Shown here: positions 18,154-26,866 of the stretch, piece after piece
Layout of the letters: the number at the start of each line of letters is the position of its first letter
Position numbering within the stretch: position 1 is the stretch's first letter
NCBI RefSeq assembly: GCF_017876495.1
Contig: NZ_JAGIOB010000001.1
Span: 3,162,001 to 3,226,000 of the forward strand
Origin: Microlunatus capsulatus
GTDB lineage: Bacteria; Actinomycetota; Actinomycetes; Propionibacteriales; Propionibacteriaceae
Reading direction: 5' to 3'
DNA length: 64,000 nucleotides
Translations under genes and position numbers: made by a program
Notes under the pieces: generated by a model
What the model was told of the DNA's origin: nothing
Seen by the model: the letters and a program-made list of their open reading frames with translations, nothing else
Database searches by the model: none

Positions 18154-18924
18154 TCAGGCCAGCAGGACCTCGACGCCGCGGCCCCGCAGCGTGGCCACCA
18201 CGGCCGGGTCGGCGGCGCTGTCGGTGATCACCGCGGACACCTCGTGGACGTGGCAGATCCGCGAGAACCCGACGAAGCCCAGCTTGGAGGAGTCGATGAC
18301 GACGACGGTCCGCTTGGCCTGCTGGGCCATCACCCGGTTGATCGCCGCCTCGGCCTCGTCGTAGGTGGTGATGCCGGCCACCGGGTCCAGGCCGGTGGCC
18401 CCGAGGAAGCAGATGTCCGGCGTCAGCTGGCTGAGCGTCTCGGTGGCCATCGCCCCCACCAGCTCGTAGCTCTGCGGCCGCGCGACGCCGCCGCAGACCA
18501 TGATCTTGATGAACGGGCGCACGATCAGCTCGGTGGCGATGTTGATCGCGTTGGTGACCACGGTGATCCCCGTCTGCAGGGACTCCTGGCCGGGGATGGC
18601 CCGGGCGACCTCGACCGTCGTCGTCCCCCCGTTGAGGGAGACGGTGCACCCCGGCCACAGCATCTCGACGGCGCACTGCGCGATCCGCGCCTTCGCCTCG
18701 CCGTGGTTGATCGTCTTGTAGCGCAGCGGCAGGTCGTAGGAGGTCGTGTTGGGCACCGCACCGCCGTGGGTGCGGCTCAGCAGCTGCTGGTCGGCGAGGT
18801 AGTCGAGGTCGCGGCGGATGGTGGCGGCCGAGACGGCGAAGTGGTCGGCCGAGGCCTCCACGTCGATCTTGCCCTCGGTCACCAGCAGCTCCAGCAGGGC
18901 CGACAGGCGCTCGGCTCGGGTCAC
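18154..18924 (-). CDS. DeoR family transcriptional regulator (AgaR-like)
   Basis: 256 residues. The N-terminal DeoR helix-turn-helix includes VSAATIRRDLDYLADQQLLS at about residues 32-51, then RTHGGAV, the typical hinge. The C-terminal sugar-phosphate sensor domain carries SLNGGTTTVEVARAI and ends with the DSSKLG...C..HE pattern. It is divergent from the SIS-ROK-nagA-aldolase operon, so it likely represses that operon until an amino-sugar phosphate accumulates. The GTG at 18924 has GGAGG upstream and starts right at the conserved TRAERLSALLELL; an ATG at 18975 would add 17 low-complexity residues and is the alternative. Confidence 0.88.
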   Translation of the reverse strand: MTRAERLSALLELLVTEGKIDVEASADHFAVSAATIRRDLDYLADQQLLSRTHGGAVPNTTSYDLPLRYKTINHGEAKARIAQCAVEMLWPGCTVSLNGGTTTVEVARAIPGQESLQTGITVVTNAINIATELIVRPFIKIMVCGGVARPQSYELVGAMATETLSQLTPDICFLGATGLDPVAGITTYDEAEAAINRVMAQQAKRTVVVIDSSKLGFVGFSRICHVHEVSAVITDSAADPAVVATLRGRGVEVLLA

Positions 18925-18975
18925 CGCGCCCACCCCCTCCGCTGCTCGGGCGGCCGACGAGCCGCCGCGCCTCAT

Positions 18976-19041
18976 GCTATGTTCACTTCTGTTCGTTTGG
19001 GTAGCAAAACAAGCATTATCTGGACAACAGGAGTGAGAGCC
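18976..19041 (+). promoter_or_regulatory. Control region between deoR-type gene and amino-sugar operon
   Basis: Strikingly AT-rich for this genome. Two direct 10-bp units, GTTCACTTCT (18981-18990) and GTTCGTTTGG (18991-19000), share GTTC-x-y-TT and are spaced one helical turn, as in DeoR-family operators. CATTAT (19014-19019) is a plausible -10 for the operon, and AGGAG (19029-19033) is the ribosome site of the SIS gene. Confidence 0.5.
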
Positions 19042-19923
19042 GTGACCTTCTTCGTCGACGACGAGATCGCCTCCCAGCCCGCCTGCTGGCGCCAGGCCGC
19101 GGGCCTCGCGCCCGGCCTCGCCGAGGCGCTCCGGGCCCCGGGGGAGCGGGTCGGCTTCGTCGGCTGCGGCACCTCCTGGTTCATGGCGCAGGTCATCGCC
19201 TCCTGGCGCGAGACCGCCGGGTTCGGGGAGTCCGACGCCTTCAGCGCCAGCGAGGTCCCCGACCGGCCCTACGACCGCGTCGTCGCCATCACCCGCTCCG
19301 GCACCACGACCGAGGTCGTCGAGCTGCTGGAGACGCTGCGCGGGCTCGTCCCCACCACCGTCGTGCTGGGCGACCAGAGCACCCCCGCCGCCCGGCTGGC
19401 CGACCAGGTCGTCGACCTCTCCTTCGCCGACGAGCAGTCGGTCGTGCAGACCCGCTTCGCCACCTCGACGCTCGCGCTCTTCCGCGCGGCCTTCGGCACC
19501 GACGTCGAGCCGCTCGCCGCCGCCGCGCAGCAGGCCGTCGACGAGCCGCTGCCCGAGGGCCTGGCCGAGGCCGAGCAGGTGAGCTTCCTGGGCCGCGGCT
19601 GGACCGTCGGGCTGGCCCACGAGGCCGCCCTCAAGTACCGCGAGACCTCCTCGTCGTGGACCGAGTCGTACCCGGCGATGGACTACCGGCACGGCCCGAT
19701 CTCCATCGCCCGCCCCGGCCGGCTGGTCTGGATGTTCGGGGAGCCGCCCGCCGGTCTCGCCGAGCAGGTGCAGGCCACCGGTGCGCGGTTCATCGCCTCC
19801 GACCGCGACCCGATGGTCGAGCTGGTCACCGTCCAGCGTGTCGCCGTCGCGCGGGCCCGGCTGCTGGGCGTCAACCCCGACACCCCGCAGCACCTGACCC
19901 GGTCCGTCGTCCTCGACGGCTGA
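19042..19923 (+). CDS. SIS domain sugar-phosphate isomerase/deaminase (AgaS-like)
   Basis: 293 residues with two SIS (sugar isomerase) lobes: VGFVGCGTSWFMAQVIA near residues 38-54, ITRSGTTTEVVELLE near 90, and a second lobe with SFLGRGWTVGLAHEAALKYRE and the conserved ESYPAMDYRHGP segment. The E..P..DYRHGP pattern is typical of GlmS-C-like and AgaS-like enzymes that act on hexosamine phosphates without a glutaminase domain. Inferred role: deamination/isomerisation of galactosamine- or glucosamine-6-phosphate in the operon. GTG at 19042 with AGGAG upstream. First gene of a four-gene operon divergent from the DeoR regulator. Confidence 0.85.
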   Translation: MTFFVDDEIASQPACWRQAAGLAPGLAEALRAPGERVGFVGCGTSWFMAQVIASWRETAGFGESDAFSASEVPDRPYDRVVAITRSGTTTEVVELLETLRGLVPTTVVLGDQSTPAARLADQVVDLSFADEQSVVQTRFATSTLALFRAAFGTDVEPLAAAAQQAVDEPLPEGLAEAEQVSFLGRGWTVGLAHEAALKYRETSSSWTESYPAMDYRHGPISIARPGRLVWMFGEPPAGLAEQVQATGARFIASDRDPMVELVTVQRVAVARARLLGVNPDTPQHLTRSVVLDG

Positions 19924-19931
19924 GCCCCCTC

Positions 19932-20879
19932 GTGCCCGTCGCCGGGGAGCCCGCGGAGGGCGGTGACTACGTCGTCGCCGTCGACCTGGGCGGCACCCTC
20001 ACCAAGGTCGCCTACGCCGGCGCCGACGGCACCGTCAGCGGCGTCGTCCGGCTGCCCACCCGGATGGTCGACGGCCAGGCCTCGGTGAGCTGGCTGGCCT
20101 CGGTGGTCGACGACGCCGTCGAGGCCCGCCCCGGCGCGGTCTGCGTCGGCTACGGCGTCGTCGTGCCCGGCATCATCGACGTCCCGCGCGGCGTGGTCCG
20201 CGCCGCGCCCAACGTCGGCTGGTACGACGTGCCGCTGCGGCACCGGCTCAGCGACCTCACCGGCCGGACCGGCACCGTCGCCCACGACGTCCGCTCCGGC
20301 GGCCTGGCCGAGTGGCGGGTGGGCGCCGCCGTCGGGGCGCGGAACCTGCTGTTCCTGCCGCTGGGCACCGGCATCGCCGGCGCGATGGTCGTCGACGGCC
20401 GGATGGTCGACGCCGACGGCTACGCCGGCGAGATCGGCCACATCGCCGTCCCGGCCGCCGGGGACGCCGCCTGCCTGTGCGGCCAGCAGGGCTGCCTGGA
20501 GACGGTGGCCTCGGCCTCCGGCGTCGCCCGCACCCACGCCCGGCTGAGCGGCGGGCCGGCCGTCGAGGCCCGCGAGGTGGCCGACCGCGCCCGGGCCGGG
20601 GAGCCCGCCGCCGTCGAGGCCTTCGCGCTCGCCGTGCAGGCCCTGGTCGAGGCGCTCACCACCTACGCCACGCTGCTGGGTCCCGAGACCGTCGTCGTCG
20701 GCGGCGGCCTGGCCGGCGCCTTCGACCTGCTGGGACCGCCGATCGCCGCGGGACTGGACGCCCGGATGTCCTTCCAGCGCCGCCCGAGCCTGGTCCCGGC
20801 CCGGCTGGGCGCCGACGCCGGGGTGATCGGGGCCGGACTGGTGGCCTGGGACCTCATCGGTGAGGATGAGGGACCGTGA
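19932..20879 (+). CDS. ROK family sugar kinase
   Basis: 315 residues. Starts with the ATP-binding AVDLGGTLTKVAYAGADGTV, has the LPLGTGIAGAMVVDGRMV phosphate loop, the EIGHI metal/sugar motif and the ROK zinc site CLCGQQGCLE. It is expected to phosphorylate a hexose or N-acetylhexosamine at C6. In this operon a GalNAc or GlcNAc kinase would supply the substrate for the NagA-type deacetylase. The GTG at 19932 is 8 nt after the SIS stop; its own stop overlaps the nagA start (GTGA), so translation is coupled. Confidence 0.88.
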   Translation: MPVAGEPAEGGDYVVAVDLGGTLTKVAYAGADGTVSGVVRLPTRMVDGQASVSWLASVVDDAVEARPGAVCVGYGVVVPGIIDVPRGVVRAAPNVGWYDVPLRHRLSDLTGRTGTVAHDVRSGGLAEWRVGAAVGARNLLFLPLGTGIAGAMVVDGRMVDADGYAGEIGHIAVPAAGDAACLCGQQGCLETVASASGVARTHARLSGGPAVEAREVADRARAGEPAAVEAFALAVQALVEALTTYATLLGPETVVVGGGLAGAFDLLGPPIAAGLDARMSFQRRPSLVPARLGADAGVIGAGLVAWDLIGEDEGP

Positions 20880-22039
20880 CGACCGAGCAACCGACCGCCC
20901 GCCCGGCCCCCACCCGCCTCTGGTGCGAGCGGCTGGTGACCCCGGTGGGCGAGCGCCGCGGCGTCCTGCTCACGCTCGCCGACGGCCGGGTCGCCGACCT
21001 GCAGCCCGTGGCCGCCCCGCCGGCCGACGTCGAGCGGGTGGCCGGCTGGACCGTCCCCGGCTTCGTCGACACCCACGGCCACGGCGGCGGCGGGCACGAC
21101 TACGCCACCCTCGACGTCGACGAGGCGCGCGCCGCCCGGGCCTTCCACCGCGCCCACGGCACCACCACGGCGCTGGCCAGCCTGGTCACCGCCGACCTCG
21201 ACACCCTCGTCGCCCAGATCGGCACGCTCGCGCCCCTGGTCCGCACCGGCGAGCTCGCCGGGCTGCACCTGGAGGGGCCGTTCCTCTCCCCGGCCAAGAA
21301 GGGCGCGCACACCGAGTCGTTGCTCGTGCCGCCGACGCCCGAGGCCGTCGACCGGCTGCTGGAGGCCGGCGACGGCACGCTGGGCATGGTCACCATCGCC
21401 CCCGAGCTGCCCGGCGCCCTCGCCGCGATCGCCCGGTTCGTCGCGGGCGGGGTCGCCGTCGCGGTCGGGCACACCGACGGCGACGAGACCGACGCCCGCC
21501 GCGCCCTCGACGCCGGCGCCACGGTGGCCACCCACCTCTTCAACGCCATGCGGCCGATCCACCACCGCGAGCCCGGACCGGTCCCGGTGCTGCTGGCCGA
21601 CGAGCGCGTCGTGGTCGAGCTGATCGGCGACGGCTTCCACCTGCACCGCGACGTCGTCGCGATGGCCGTCGACGCCGCCGGCCTGGACCGGGTCGCGCTC
21701 ATCACCGACGCCATGGTCGCCACCGGCATGCCCGACGGCGGCTACACCCTCGGCGGGCTCGACGTCGTCGTCCGGCACGGCGAGGCCCGGCTGGTCGAGG
21801 CCGACGGCAGCCCGGGCTCCATCGCCGGCTCCACGCTGACGATGGCCGCCGGCTTCGCCTTCCTGGTCTCGCTGGGCTTGAGCATCCCCGGCGCCGCGCA
21901 CCTGGCCGCCAGCACGCCGGCCCGCCGGCACGGGCTGGAGGGCCGCGGGACCATCGAGGTGGGCGGGGCCGCGGACCTCTGCGTCGTCGACGACGCCGGC
22001 CGCCTGCAGCGCGTCCTGCAGGACGGGGTGTGGGTCTGA
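20876..22039 (+). CDS. nagA: N-acetylglucosamine/galactosamine-6-phosphate deacetylase
   Basis: 387 residues, amidohydrolase fold. PGFVDTHGHGGGGHD near residue 62 is the start of the TIM barrel; HLEGPFLSPAKKGAH carries the metal-ligand Glu; GHTDG, THLFNAM and ITDAM provide the remaining His and the catalytic Asp. It removes acetate from GlcNAc-6-P or GalNAc-6-P. The GTG start overlaps the ROK stop, and the stop overlaps the aldolase ATG (TGATG), making a tightly coupled operon. Whether it is NagA or AgaA by substrate cannot be read from sequence; the adjacent aldolase and SIS protein point to the galacto series. Confidence 0.9.
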   Translation: MTTEQPTARPAPTRLWCERLVTPVGERRGVLLTLADGRVADLQPVAAPPADVERVAGWTVPGFVDTHGHGGGGHDYATLDVDEARAARAFHRAHGTTTALASLVTADLDTLVAQIGTLAPLVRTGELAGLHLEGPFLSPAKKGAHTESLLVPPTPEAVDRLLEAGDGTLGMVTIAPELPGALAAIARFVAGGVAVAVGHTDGDETDARRALDAGATVATHLFNAMRPIHHREPGPVPVLLADERVVVELIGDGFHLHRDVVAMAVDAAGLDRVALITDAMVATGMPDGGYTLGGLDVVVRHGEARLVEADGSPGSIAGSTLTMAAGFAFLVSLGLSIPGAAHLAASTPARRHGLEGRGTIEVGGAADLCVVDDAGRLQRVLQDGVWV

Positions 22040-22881
22040 TGGCCACCACGAGCCTGACCGCGCTGCTGACGCCAGCGGCTGCCGCCGGCCGGGGCGTCGG
22101 GGCCTTCAACGTCTTCAGCCTCGAGCACGCCGAGGCGCTGGTCGCGGGGGCGGCGGAGGCCGGCACGCCCGTCGTGCTCCAGCTCTCCCAGAACGCCGTC
22201 CGCTACCACGGCAGCCTGGCGCCGATCGCCGTGGCGACGCTGGCGCTGGCCCGGGCGAGCGCCGCCCGGGCCGTCGTCCACCTCGACCACGCCACCGACG
22301 TCGACCTGGTGCACGAGGCCGTCGCGCTGGGCGTCGGCTCGGTGATGTTCGACGGCTCCGAGCTGAGCTACGAGGACAACGTCCGGGTGACCGCCGAGGT
22401 CGTCGCGCACTGCCACGCCCGCGGCGTCGACGTCGAGGCCGAACTGGGCGAGGTCGGCGGCAAGGACGGCGTCCACGCCCCCGGCGTCCGCACCCGGCCG
22501 GACGAGGCCGCGGCCTTCGTCGCCGCGACCGGCGTCGACGCGCTGGCCGTGGCCGTCGGCTCGTCGCACGCGATGACCGAGCGCAGCGCCGCCCTCGACC
22601 TCGCGCTGGTCGCCGAGCTGCGGGCCGCCGTGCCGGTGCCGCTGGTGCTGCACGGCTCCTCCGGTGTGCCCGACGACGAGATCGTCCGCGCCGTCCGGGC
22701 GGGGATGACCAAGATCAACATCGCCACCCACCTGAACAAGGTGTTCACCGGGGCGGTCCGCGCGGTGCTGGACGAGAACCCTGCCCTGGTGGACAGCCGC
22801 AAGTATCTGGGACCGGCGCGGGCCGCCATGGCGGCCGAGACGGCACGCTTGCTGATCATGCTCGACGGCACGGGGTCCTGA
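22039..22881 (+). CDS. Class II aldolase (tagatose/fructose-bisphosphate type, GatY/KbaY-like)
   Basis: 280 residues, class II aldolase with the zinc ligands in VVHLDHATD and HGSSGVPDDE, the AELGEVGGKDG loop and the NIATHLNK phosphate-binding end. Family members cleave tagatose-1,6- or fructose-1,6-bisphosphate into triose phosphates. Position as the last gene after a deacetylase and a SIS isomerase matches KbaY/GatY in N-acetylgalactosamine catabolism. A dedicated tagatose-6-phosphate kinase is not in the operon or window, so that step must be supplied elsewhere or the pathway differs. ATG at 22039 overlaps the nagA stop. Confidence 0.88.
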   Translation: MATTSLTALLTPAAAAGRGVGAFNVFSLEHAEALVAGAAEAGTPVVLQLSQNAVRYHGSLAPIAVATLALARASAARAVVHLDHATDVDLVHEAVALGVGSVMFDGSELSYEDNVRVTAEVVAHCHARGVDVEAELGEVGGKDGVHAPGVRTRPDEAAAFVAATGVDALAVAVGSSHAMTERSAALDLALVAELRAAVPVPLVLHGSSGVPDDEIVRAVRAGMTKINIATHLNKVFTGAVRAVLDENPALVDSRKYLGPARAAMAAETARLLIMLDGTGS

Positions 22882-22893
22882 GCCCCGTCCCCG

Positions 22894-22934
22894 TGATCAG
22901 CGCGACCGCGCCCGTGATCGCGCGCGCATGATCA
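22894..22934. terminator. Dyad at convergent junction
   Basis: Two TGATCA copies (22894-22899, 22929-22934) flank alternating GCGC-rich arms that can fold together. It separates the convergent aldolase and minus-strand genes and includes the stop of the latter. Confidence 0.3.
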
Positions 22935-23459
22935 GTGCGCGGTGCGCCGCCGCGGTCCCAGCTCGAGCACCTCGACCACCGGCGGCCGCTGGCCGTCGTC
23001 GCCCCAGGTCCGGGCGCGCGACGGCGTGCTGAGCACCAGCTCGTCGGTCCAGCGGGAGCCGGTCACGGCCGAGGCGGCGACCGGCAGTCCGACGGCGACG
23101 GCGGCGAACGGCGACGGGGCGTCGCGGAGGGCCTCCAGCTCGGCGACCAGCGAGGCGTAGGCGATCCGGTTGCCCAGCTGCCGGGTGGCCGACATGGCCG
23201 TGTCGTGGGCGACCAGCCGCCGCAGCCGCTGCACGTCGGCGACCAGCTTCTCCCGGCGCAGCTGGGCCCGCAACGCCTCGACCAGCGGGTCGGGCTCGTC
23301 CTCGGGGTGCAGGTGCTCGACCAGCCGCTCCAGCCCGGCGAGCACCCGGGGACCCAGCCGTCGGGCGGCCCGCTCGCGGTCGGTCAGCAGCAGCGGGAGG
23401 CCCACCAGCGCGACGACGACGACCAACCAGGAGAACAGCTCGGACGCGCTGGGCTCCAT
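22932..23459 (-). CDS. Membrane-anchored protein of unknown function
   Basis: 175 residues. Residues about 8-26 (LFSWLVVVVALVGLPLLL) form one N-terminal transmembrane helix; the rest is an Arg/Glu/Leu-rich, probably helical cytoplasmic region (RAARRLGPRVLAGLERLVEH; LRAQLRREKLVADVQRLRRL) followed by a more compact part ending RRRTAH. No family recognised. The ATG at 23459 has a strong GGAGGAGGGG ribosome site just upstream. Stands between the aldolase operon and the photolyase gene; on the same strand as the photolyase but 134 bp downstream of it, so operon membership is uncertain. Confidence 0.75.
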   Translation of the reverse strand: MEPSASELFSWLVVVVALVGLPLLLTDRERAARRLGPRVLAGLERLVEHLHPEDEPDPLVEALRAQLRREKLVADVQRLRRLVAHDTAMSATRQLGNRIAYASLVAELEALRDAPSPFAAVAVGLPVAASAVTGSRWTDELVLSTPSRARTWGDDGQRPPVVEVLELGPRRRTAH

Positions 23460-23593
23460 GCCGACCCCTCCTCCTCGAGCGGGTGCCGGCGCGGGCCGGC
23501 CCGGTCACGGGGGTGCGGACCTCCTCGACCGTGCGCCCACTGTAGATCCGCCCCGCGCCCGCCGGGAGGGGGCGGAGGCCGCCCGGGTGCGGG

Positions 23594-24997
23594 TCAGCCG
23601 CGGCCGGTGAAGGCGGCGTAGCGGTCCAGCGACTCCCGCCGCTCGGTGGCGTGGTCGACGATCGGGTGCGGGTACCCCCGCGGCAGGCCGTCGGGGTTGG
23701 TCCACGGCGTGTGCAGGTGCACCAGCGGGACGTCGGCCAGCTCGGGCACGTAGCGCCGGATGTAGGTGCCGTCGGGGTCGAACTTCTCCGACTGGGTGAC
23801 GGGGTTGAAGATCCGGACGTACATCGCCGGGTCGTTGCCGCAGCCGGCCACCCACTGCCAGTTCAGCTGGTTCTGGGCGACGTCGCCGTCGCGCAGGTGG
23901 CGCATGTAGACGTCGGCGCCGTGCCACCAGGGCAGGTGCAGGTCCTTGACCAGGAACGAGCCGGTGACCAGGCGCAGCCGGTTGTGCATCCAGCCCTCGG
24001 CGAGCATCTGCCGCATCCCCGCGTCGACCAGCGGGTAGCCGGTCCGGCCCTGCTCCCAGGCGTCCAGCCGGGCGGCGGCCAGCGAGCCCGGCACCGGCTC
24101 GTCCACCTGGAGGTTGACGAAGTCGCGCTTGATCGGCGCGGTGACGGCGTCGGGGCGGTGCAGCAGGACGTCGGCGTAGAAGTCGCGCCACACCACCTGG
24201 CGGGCGAGCGCGGCCGCCCCCTCCGACGGGCGGCCGGCCAGGTCGGCCAGCACCGTCCGCGGGTGCAGGTGGCCCCAGCGCAGCGGCGGCGAGAGGTGCG
24301 TCGTGGCGTCGGCCCCGGGCACGTTGTGCAGCGCCTTGTAGTCGGCCGGGCCCTGCTCGTCGCGCGCCAGCCAGGACCGCCAGGCCGCGCGGGCGTGCTG
24401 CTCGCCGGCGACGGCCACCAGCGCCGGGTCCGGCGCCTCGGGCGTCACCCGGTCCGCGGCCTCCAGCCAGCTGACCTGGGCCGGGTCGAGGTCGGGGGCC
24501 GGTCCGTGCACGCCGCGGGCCAGCCAGGCCCGGTGGAACGGGCTGAACACCTGGAAGGGCTGGCCGGCCTGGGTGCGCAGCGTGCCGGGCGCGACGCCGT
24601 AGGGCGAACCGGTGGGCCGCAGCGCCAGGCCCGCCTCCTCCAGGGCGCGGGCGACGGCGGCGTCGCGACGCCGACCGTAGGGGGCGAAGTCGGCGCTGAC
24701 GTGCACGGTCGTGGCCCCGGCCTGCGCCGCGACCCGCGGCAGCACCTCGGCCGGACGGCCCTCCACGACGGACAGCCCCGGCCCGCCGCCGGCGCGCAGG
24801 TCGGCGTCCAGCGCGTGCAGCGCGGCCATCAGCCAGGCCCGCCGGCCGTGCCCGGCGGAGCGGAGCAGGACGGGGTCGAGGACGAACAGCGGGAGGACCG
24901 CCGCACCCTCCTCGGCCGCGGCGAGCAGGGCGGGGTTGTCGGCGAGCCGGAGGTCGCGGCGGGCCCACCAGATCGCGGCCGGGCGGGGAGCGTGCAC
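23594..24997 (-). CDS. phr: Deoxyribodipyrimidine photolyase
   Basis: 467 residues. N-terminal antenna domain AIWWARRDLRLADNPALLAA with FVLDPVLL; C-terminal FAD domain containing RWGHLHPRTVLADL, the VWRDFYADVLLHRP helix, GYPLVDAGMRQMLAEGWMHNRLRLV, and the FAD/DNA-binding LNWQWVAGCGNDPAMYVRIF block with the electron-transfer Trp residues. It repairs cyclobutane pyrimidine dimers using near-UV or blue light. The GTG at 24997 directly follows an AAGATT hexamer (5 nt gap), consistent with a leaderless mRNA. Divergent from ideR. A sun-exposed lifestyle would fit. Confidence 0.95.
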   Translation of the reverse strand: MHAPRPAAIWWARRDLRLADNPALLAAAEEGAAVLPLFVLDPVLLRSAGHGRRAWLMAALHALDADLRAGGGPGLSVVEGRPAEVLPRVAAQAGATTVHVSADFAPYGRRRDAAVARALEEAGLALRPTGSPYGVAPGTLRTQAGQPFQVFSPFHRAWLARGVHGPAPDLDPAQVSWLEAADRVTPEAPDPALVAVAGEQHARAAWRSWLARDEQGPADYKALHNVPGADATTHLSPPLRWGHLHPRTVLADLAGRPSEGAAALARQVVWRDFYADVLLHRPDAVTAPIKRDFVNLQVDEPVPGSLAAARLDAWEQGRTGYPLVDAGMRQMLAEGWMHNRLRLVTGSFLVKDLHLPWWHGADVYMRHLRDGDVAQNQLNWQWVAGCGNDPAMYVRIFNPVTQSEKFDPDGTYIRRYVPELADVPLVHLHTPWTNPDGLPRGYPHPIVDHATERRESLDRYAAFTGRG

Positions 24998-25073
24998 CGG
25001 CTAATCTTGCCCCGCGCACCGGGCGTGCCGACGGCTGGACCGGGCCACGACGGAAATCGGAGAGAATGACACC

Positions 25074-25769
25074 GTGAGTGACCTGATCGATACCACCGAG
25101 ATGTACCTCCGCACGATCTACGAGCTCGAGGAGGAGGGCATCGTCCCCCTCCGCGCCCGGATCGCGGAGCGGCTGCACCAGAGTGGTCCGACGGTCTCCC
25201 AGACCGTCGCCCGGATGGAGCGCGACCAGCTGCTCCGCGTCGAGGGCGACCGCCACCTCGAGCTGACCGACGAGGGCCGCAGCCGCGCCATCCGCGTCAT
25301 GCGCAAGCACCGGCTGGCCGAGCGGCTGCTCATCGACGTCATCGGGCTGGACTGGGAGAAGGTCCACGACGAGGCCTGCCGCTGGGAGCACGTGATCTCC
25401 GAGGACGTCGAGCGCAAGCTCGTCGACCTGCTGGGCTCGCCGACCCAGTCGCCCTACGGCAACCCGATCCCCGGCATGGACGAGCTGGGCGTCACCGACG
25501 CCCCCGGCGTCTTCCGGGACGGCAACGAGCAGCTGCAGGACGTCGTCCGCCGCCAGACCGCCCCCACCCGGGTGGTCATCGAGCGGATGAGCGAGGAGAT
25601 CCAGAAGGACGTCGAGATGATGGGGACCCTGCGCCTGGCCGGCATCCAGCCCGGCGCGGAGGTCAGCGTCGAGGCCGGCGGCCTGGGCGTCCGGCTGTCG
25701 GCGGCCGGCTGGCCCGACTGCGAGATCGACCGCGAGGCCTCCACCCACCTGTTCGTGTCCCGCGTCTGA
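25074..25769 (+). CDS. ideR: Iron-dependent repressor IdeR/DtxR
   Basis: 231 residues, the IdeR length. DNA-binding domain [20 protein letters not shown]...[15 protein letters not shown], nearly identical to known IdeR; the metal-binding/dimerisation part holds [14 protein letters not shown] and [16 protein letters not shown], which supplies the Cys, Glu and His ligands; a C-terminal SH3-like domain starts near [11 protein letters not shown]. With ferrous iron it represses siderophore and iron-uptake genes and activates storage. GAGAAT (25062-25067) is 6 nt before the GTG, so the mRNA is leaderless. Divergent from the photolyase gene. Confidence 0.96.
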   Translation: MSDLIDTTEMYLRTIYELEEEGIVPLRARIAERLHQSGPTVSQTVARMERDQLLRVEGDRHLELTDEGRSRAIRVMRKHRLAERLLIDVIGLDWEKVHDEACRWEHVISEDVERKLVDLLGSPTQSPYGNPIPGMDELGVTDAPGVFRDGNEQLQDVVRRQTAPTRVVIERMSEEIQKDVEMMGTLRLAGIQPGAEVSVEAGGLGVRLSAAGWPDCEIDREASTHLFVSRV

Positions 25770-25777
25770 CGCGAGGC

Positions 25778-26866
25778 GTGGCTGAGTCAGCCGTCGGGGC
25801 GCCGGCGATGAGCGCGCTGCTCGACGGGCACTGGTACGACGCCGTCGCCGGCCTGCTCGACACCGCGCTCACCCGGCCGGACCCCTCGTTCGGGCTGGGG
25901 GAGATGCGCGACCTGACGCGCGCCCGGAACCTCGCCATGGCCGCGCGCCGGGTGCTGGACCTGGACGGCGAGGACTTCGGCGAGATCGCCGCCGGCTTCG
26001 ACACCCCGTGGGCGCCCCGGCTGGCCGCCTCCGGGTTCCCGGCTGAGCCCCGTGCCCTCGAGCGCGGCGCGCTCGGGTCCCTGGTGCCGATCTACGAGCT
26101 GATGCTCGAGGTGCTGGACCTGCGGGCCATCCGCCGCGAGCCGCTGCAGGTGGTGGTCACCGCACACCTCATCGGGGAGTACCTGCCGCAGCTGGCGTGG
26201 GAGTCGACGCTGGGGCACGCGGGCGACCCGCTGCTGCTGGCCGACGTCGTCGGCGGCAGCCGCTGGGGCACCGAGGACCCGGCCTGCCCGCACTCCTCGG
26301 CGCTGCGCAGCACGGCCAAGCGGGCGCTGAACGCCTGCCGCGGCGACGTCGAGGGCTACACCGCCTACCTGGACCGCTTCCACTCCCGCCAGGGCGACGC
26401 GCTCGCCGTCTGCGCCGTGAACGGCGCGACGGTCGGCCCGGGGGAGCGGCCCGACGTCGGCGACTGGTGCCCGAACCCCTGCGCCTTCGTCACCGAGCGC
26501 CCGCTGCCGGAGCGCCGCGACCTCGACGCCCGGGTCCGGCTGGCCAAGCTGTACGTCGAGTCCCCGGTGGTCGCGCTGCGCCACCACGCGCCCGTCGGGC
26601 ACTTCTTCGGGGTGCCGTCGACGGCGGAGATCTCCGAGGCCTGGCTGCGGACCTGGGAGAAGCTGGCGACGCCGTGGAACGACGGCAGCAACCCGTTGCT
26701 GACCACCCCGCCGCCCGCCACCGCGGTGCACGAGGCGCTGCCCGGCATGGCGGCGCTCGTCTCGGCCGTCGCGGGGCGACCCTTGGGTCCGGGCCGGCTG
26801 CTCCGCGACATCGGCGACGACGTGGCGCGGGCGCTGGAGGCGACGGACGTGGAGGTGGTCGGGTGA
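25778..26866 (+). CDS. Conserved-looking protein of unknown function
   Basis: 362 residues, no recognised domain. Soluble, rich in Leu/Ala helices, with noticeable motifs: HYDAV-like WYDAVAGLLDTAL near the start, HLIGEYLPQLAW, GGSRWGTEDPACPHS, the Cys pair in DWCPNPCAF, and HHAPVGHFFGVPS. The conserved-looking Cys/His distribution might bind metal, but this is only a guess. The start is either the GTG at 25778 or the ATG at 25808; the former leaves 8 nt after ideR. Its stop overlaps the following methyltransferase start (GTGA), so the two are translationally coupled and ideR may belong to the same transcript. Confidence 0.75.
   Translation: MAESAVGAPAMSALLDGHWYDAVAGLLDTALTRPDPSFGLGEMRDLTRARNLAMAARRVLDLDGEDFGEIAAGFDTPWAPRLAASGFPAEPRALERGALGSLVPIYELMLEVLDLRAIRREPLQVVVTAHLIGEYLPQLAWESTLGHAGDPLLLADVVGGSRWGTEDPACPHSSALRSTAKRALNACRGDVEGYTAYLDRFHSRQGDALAVCAVNGATVGPGERPDVGDWCPNPCAFVTERPLPERRDLDARVRLAKLYVESPVVALRHHAPVGHFFGVPSTAEISEAWLRTWEKLATPWNDGSNPLLTTPPPATAVHEALPGMAALVSAVAGRPLGPGRLLRDIGDDVARALEATDVEVVG

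Noticed and set aside
18975-18976. ATG at 18975 as start of the DeoR-type regulator
   Set aside because: It adds 17 low-complexity residues before the conserved N-terminus and lacks a ribosome site; the GTG at 18924 has GGAGG.
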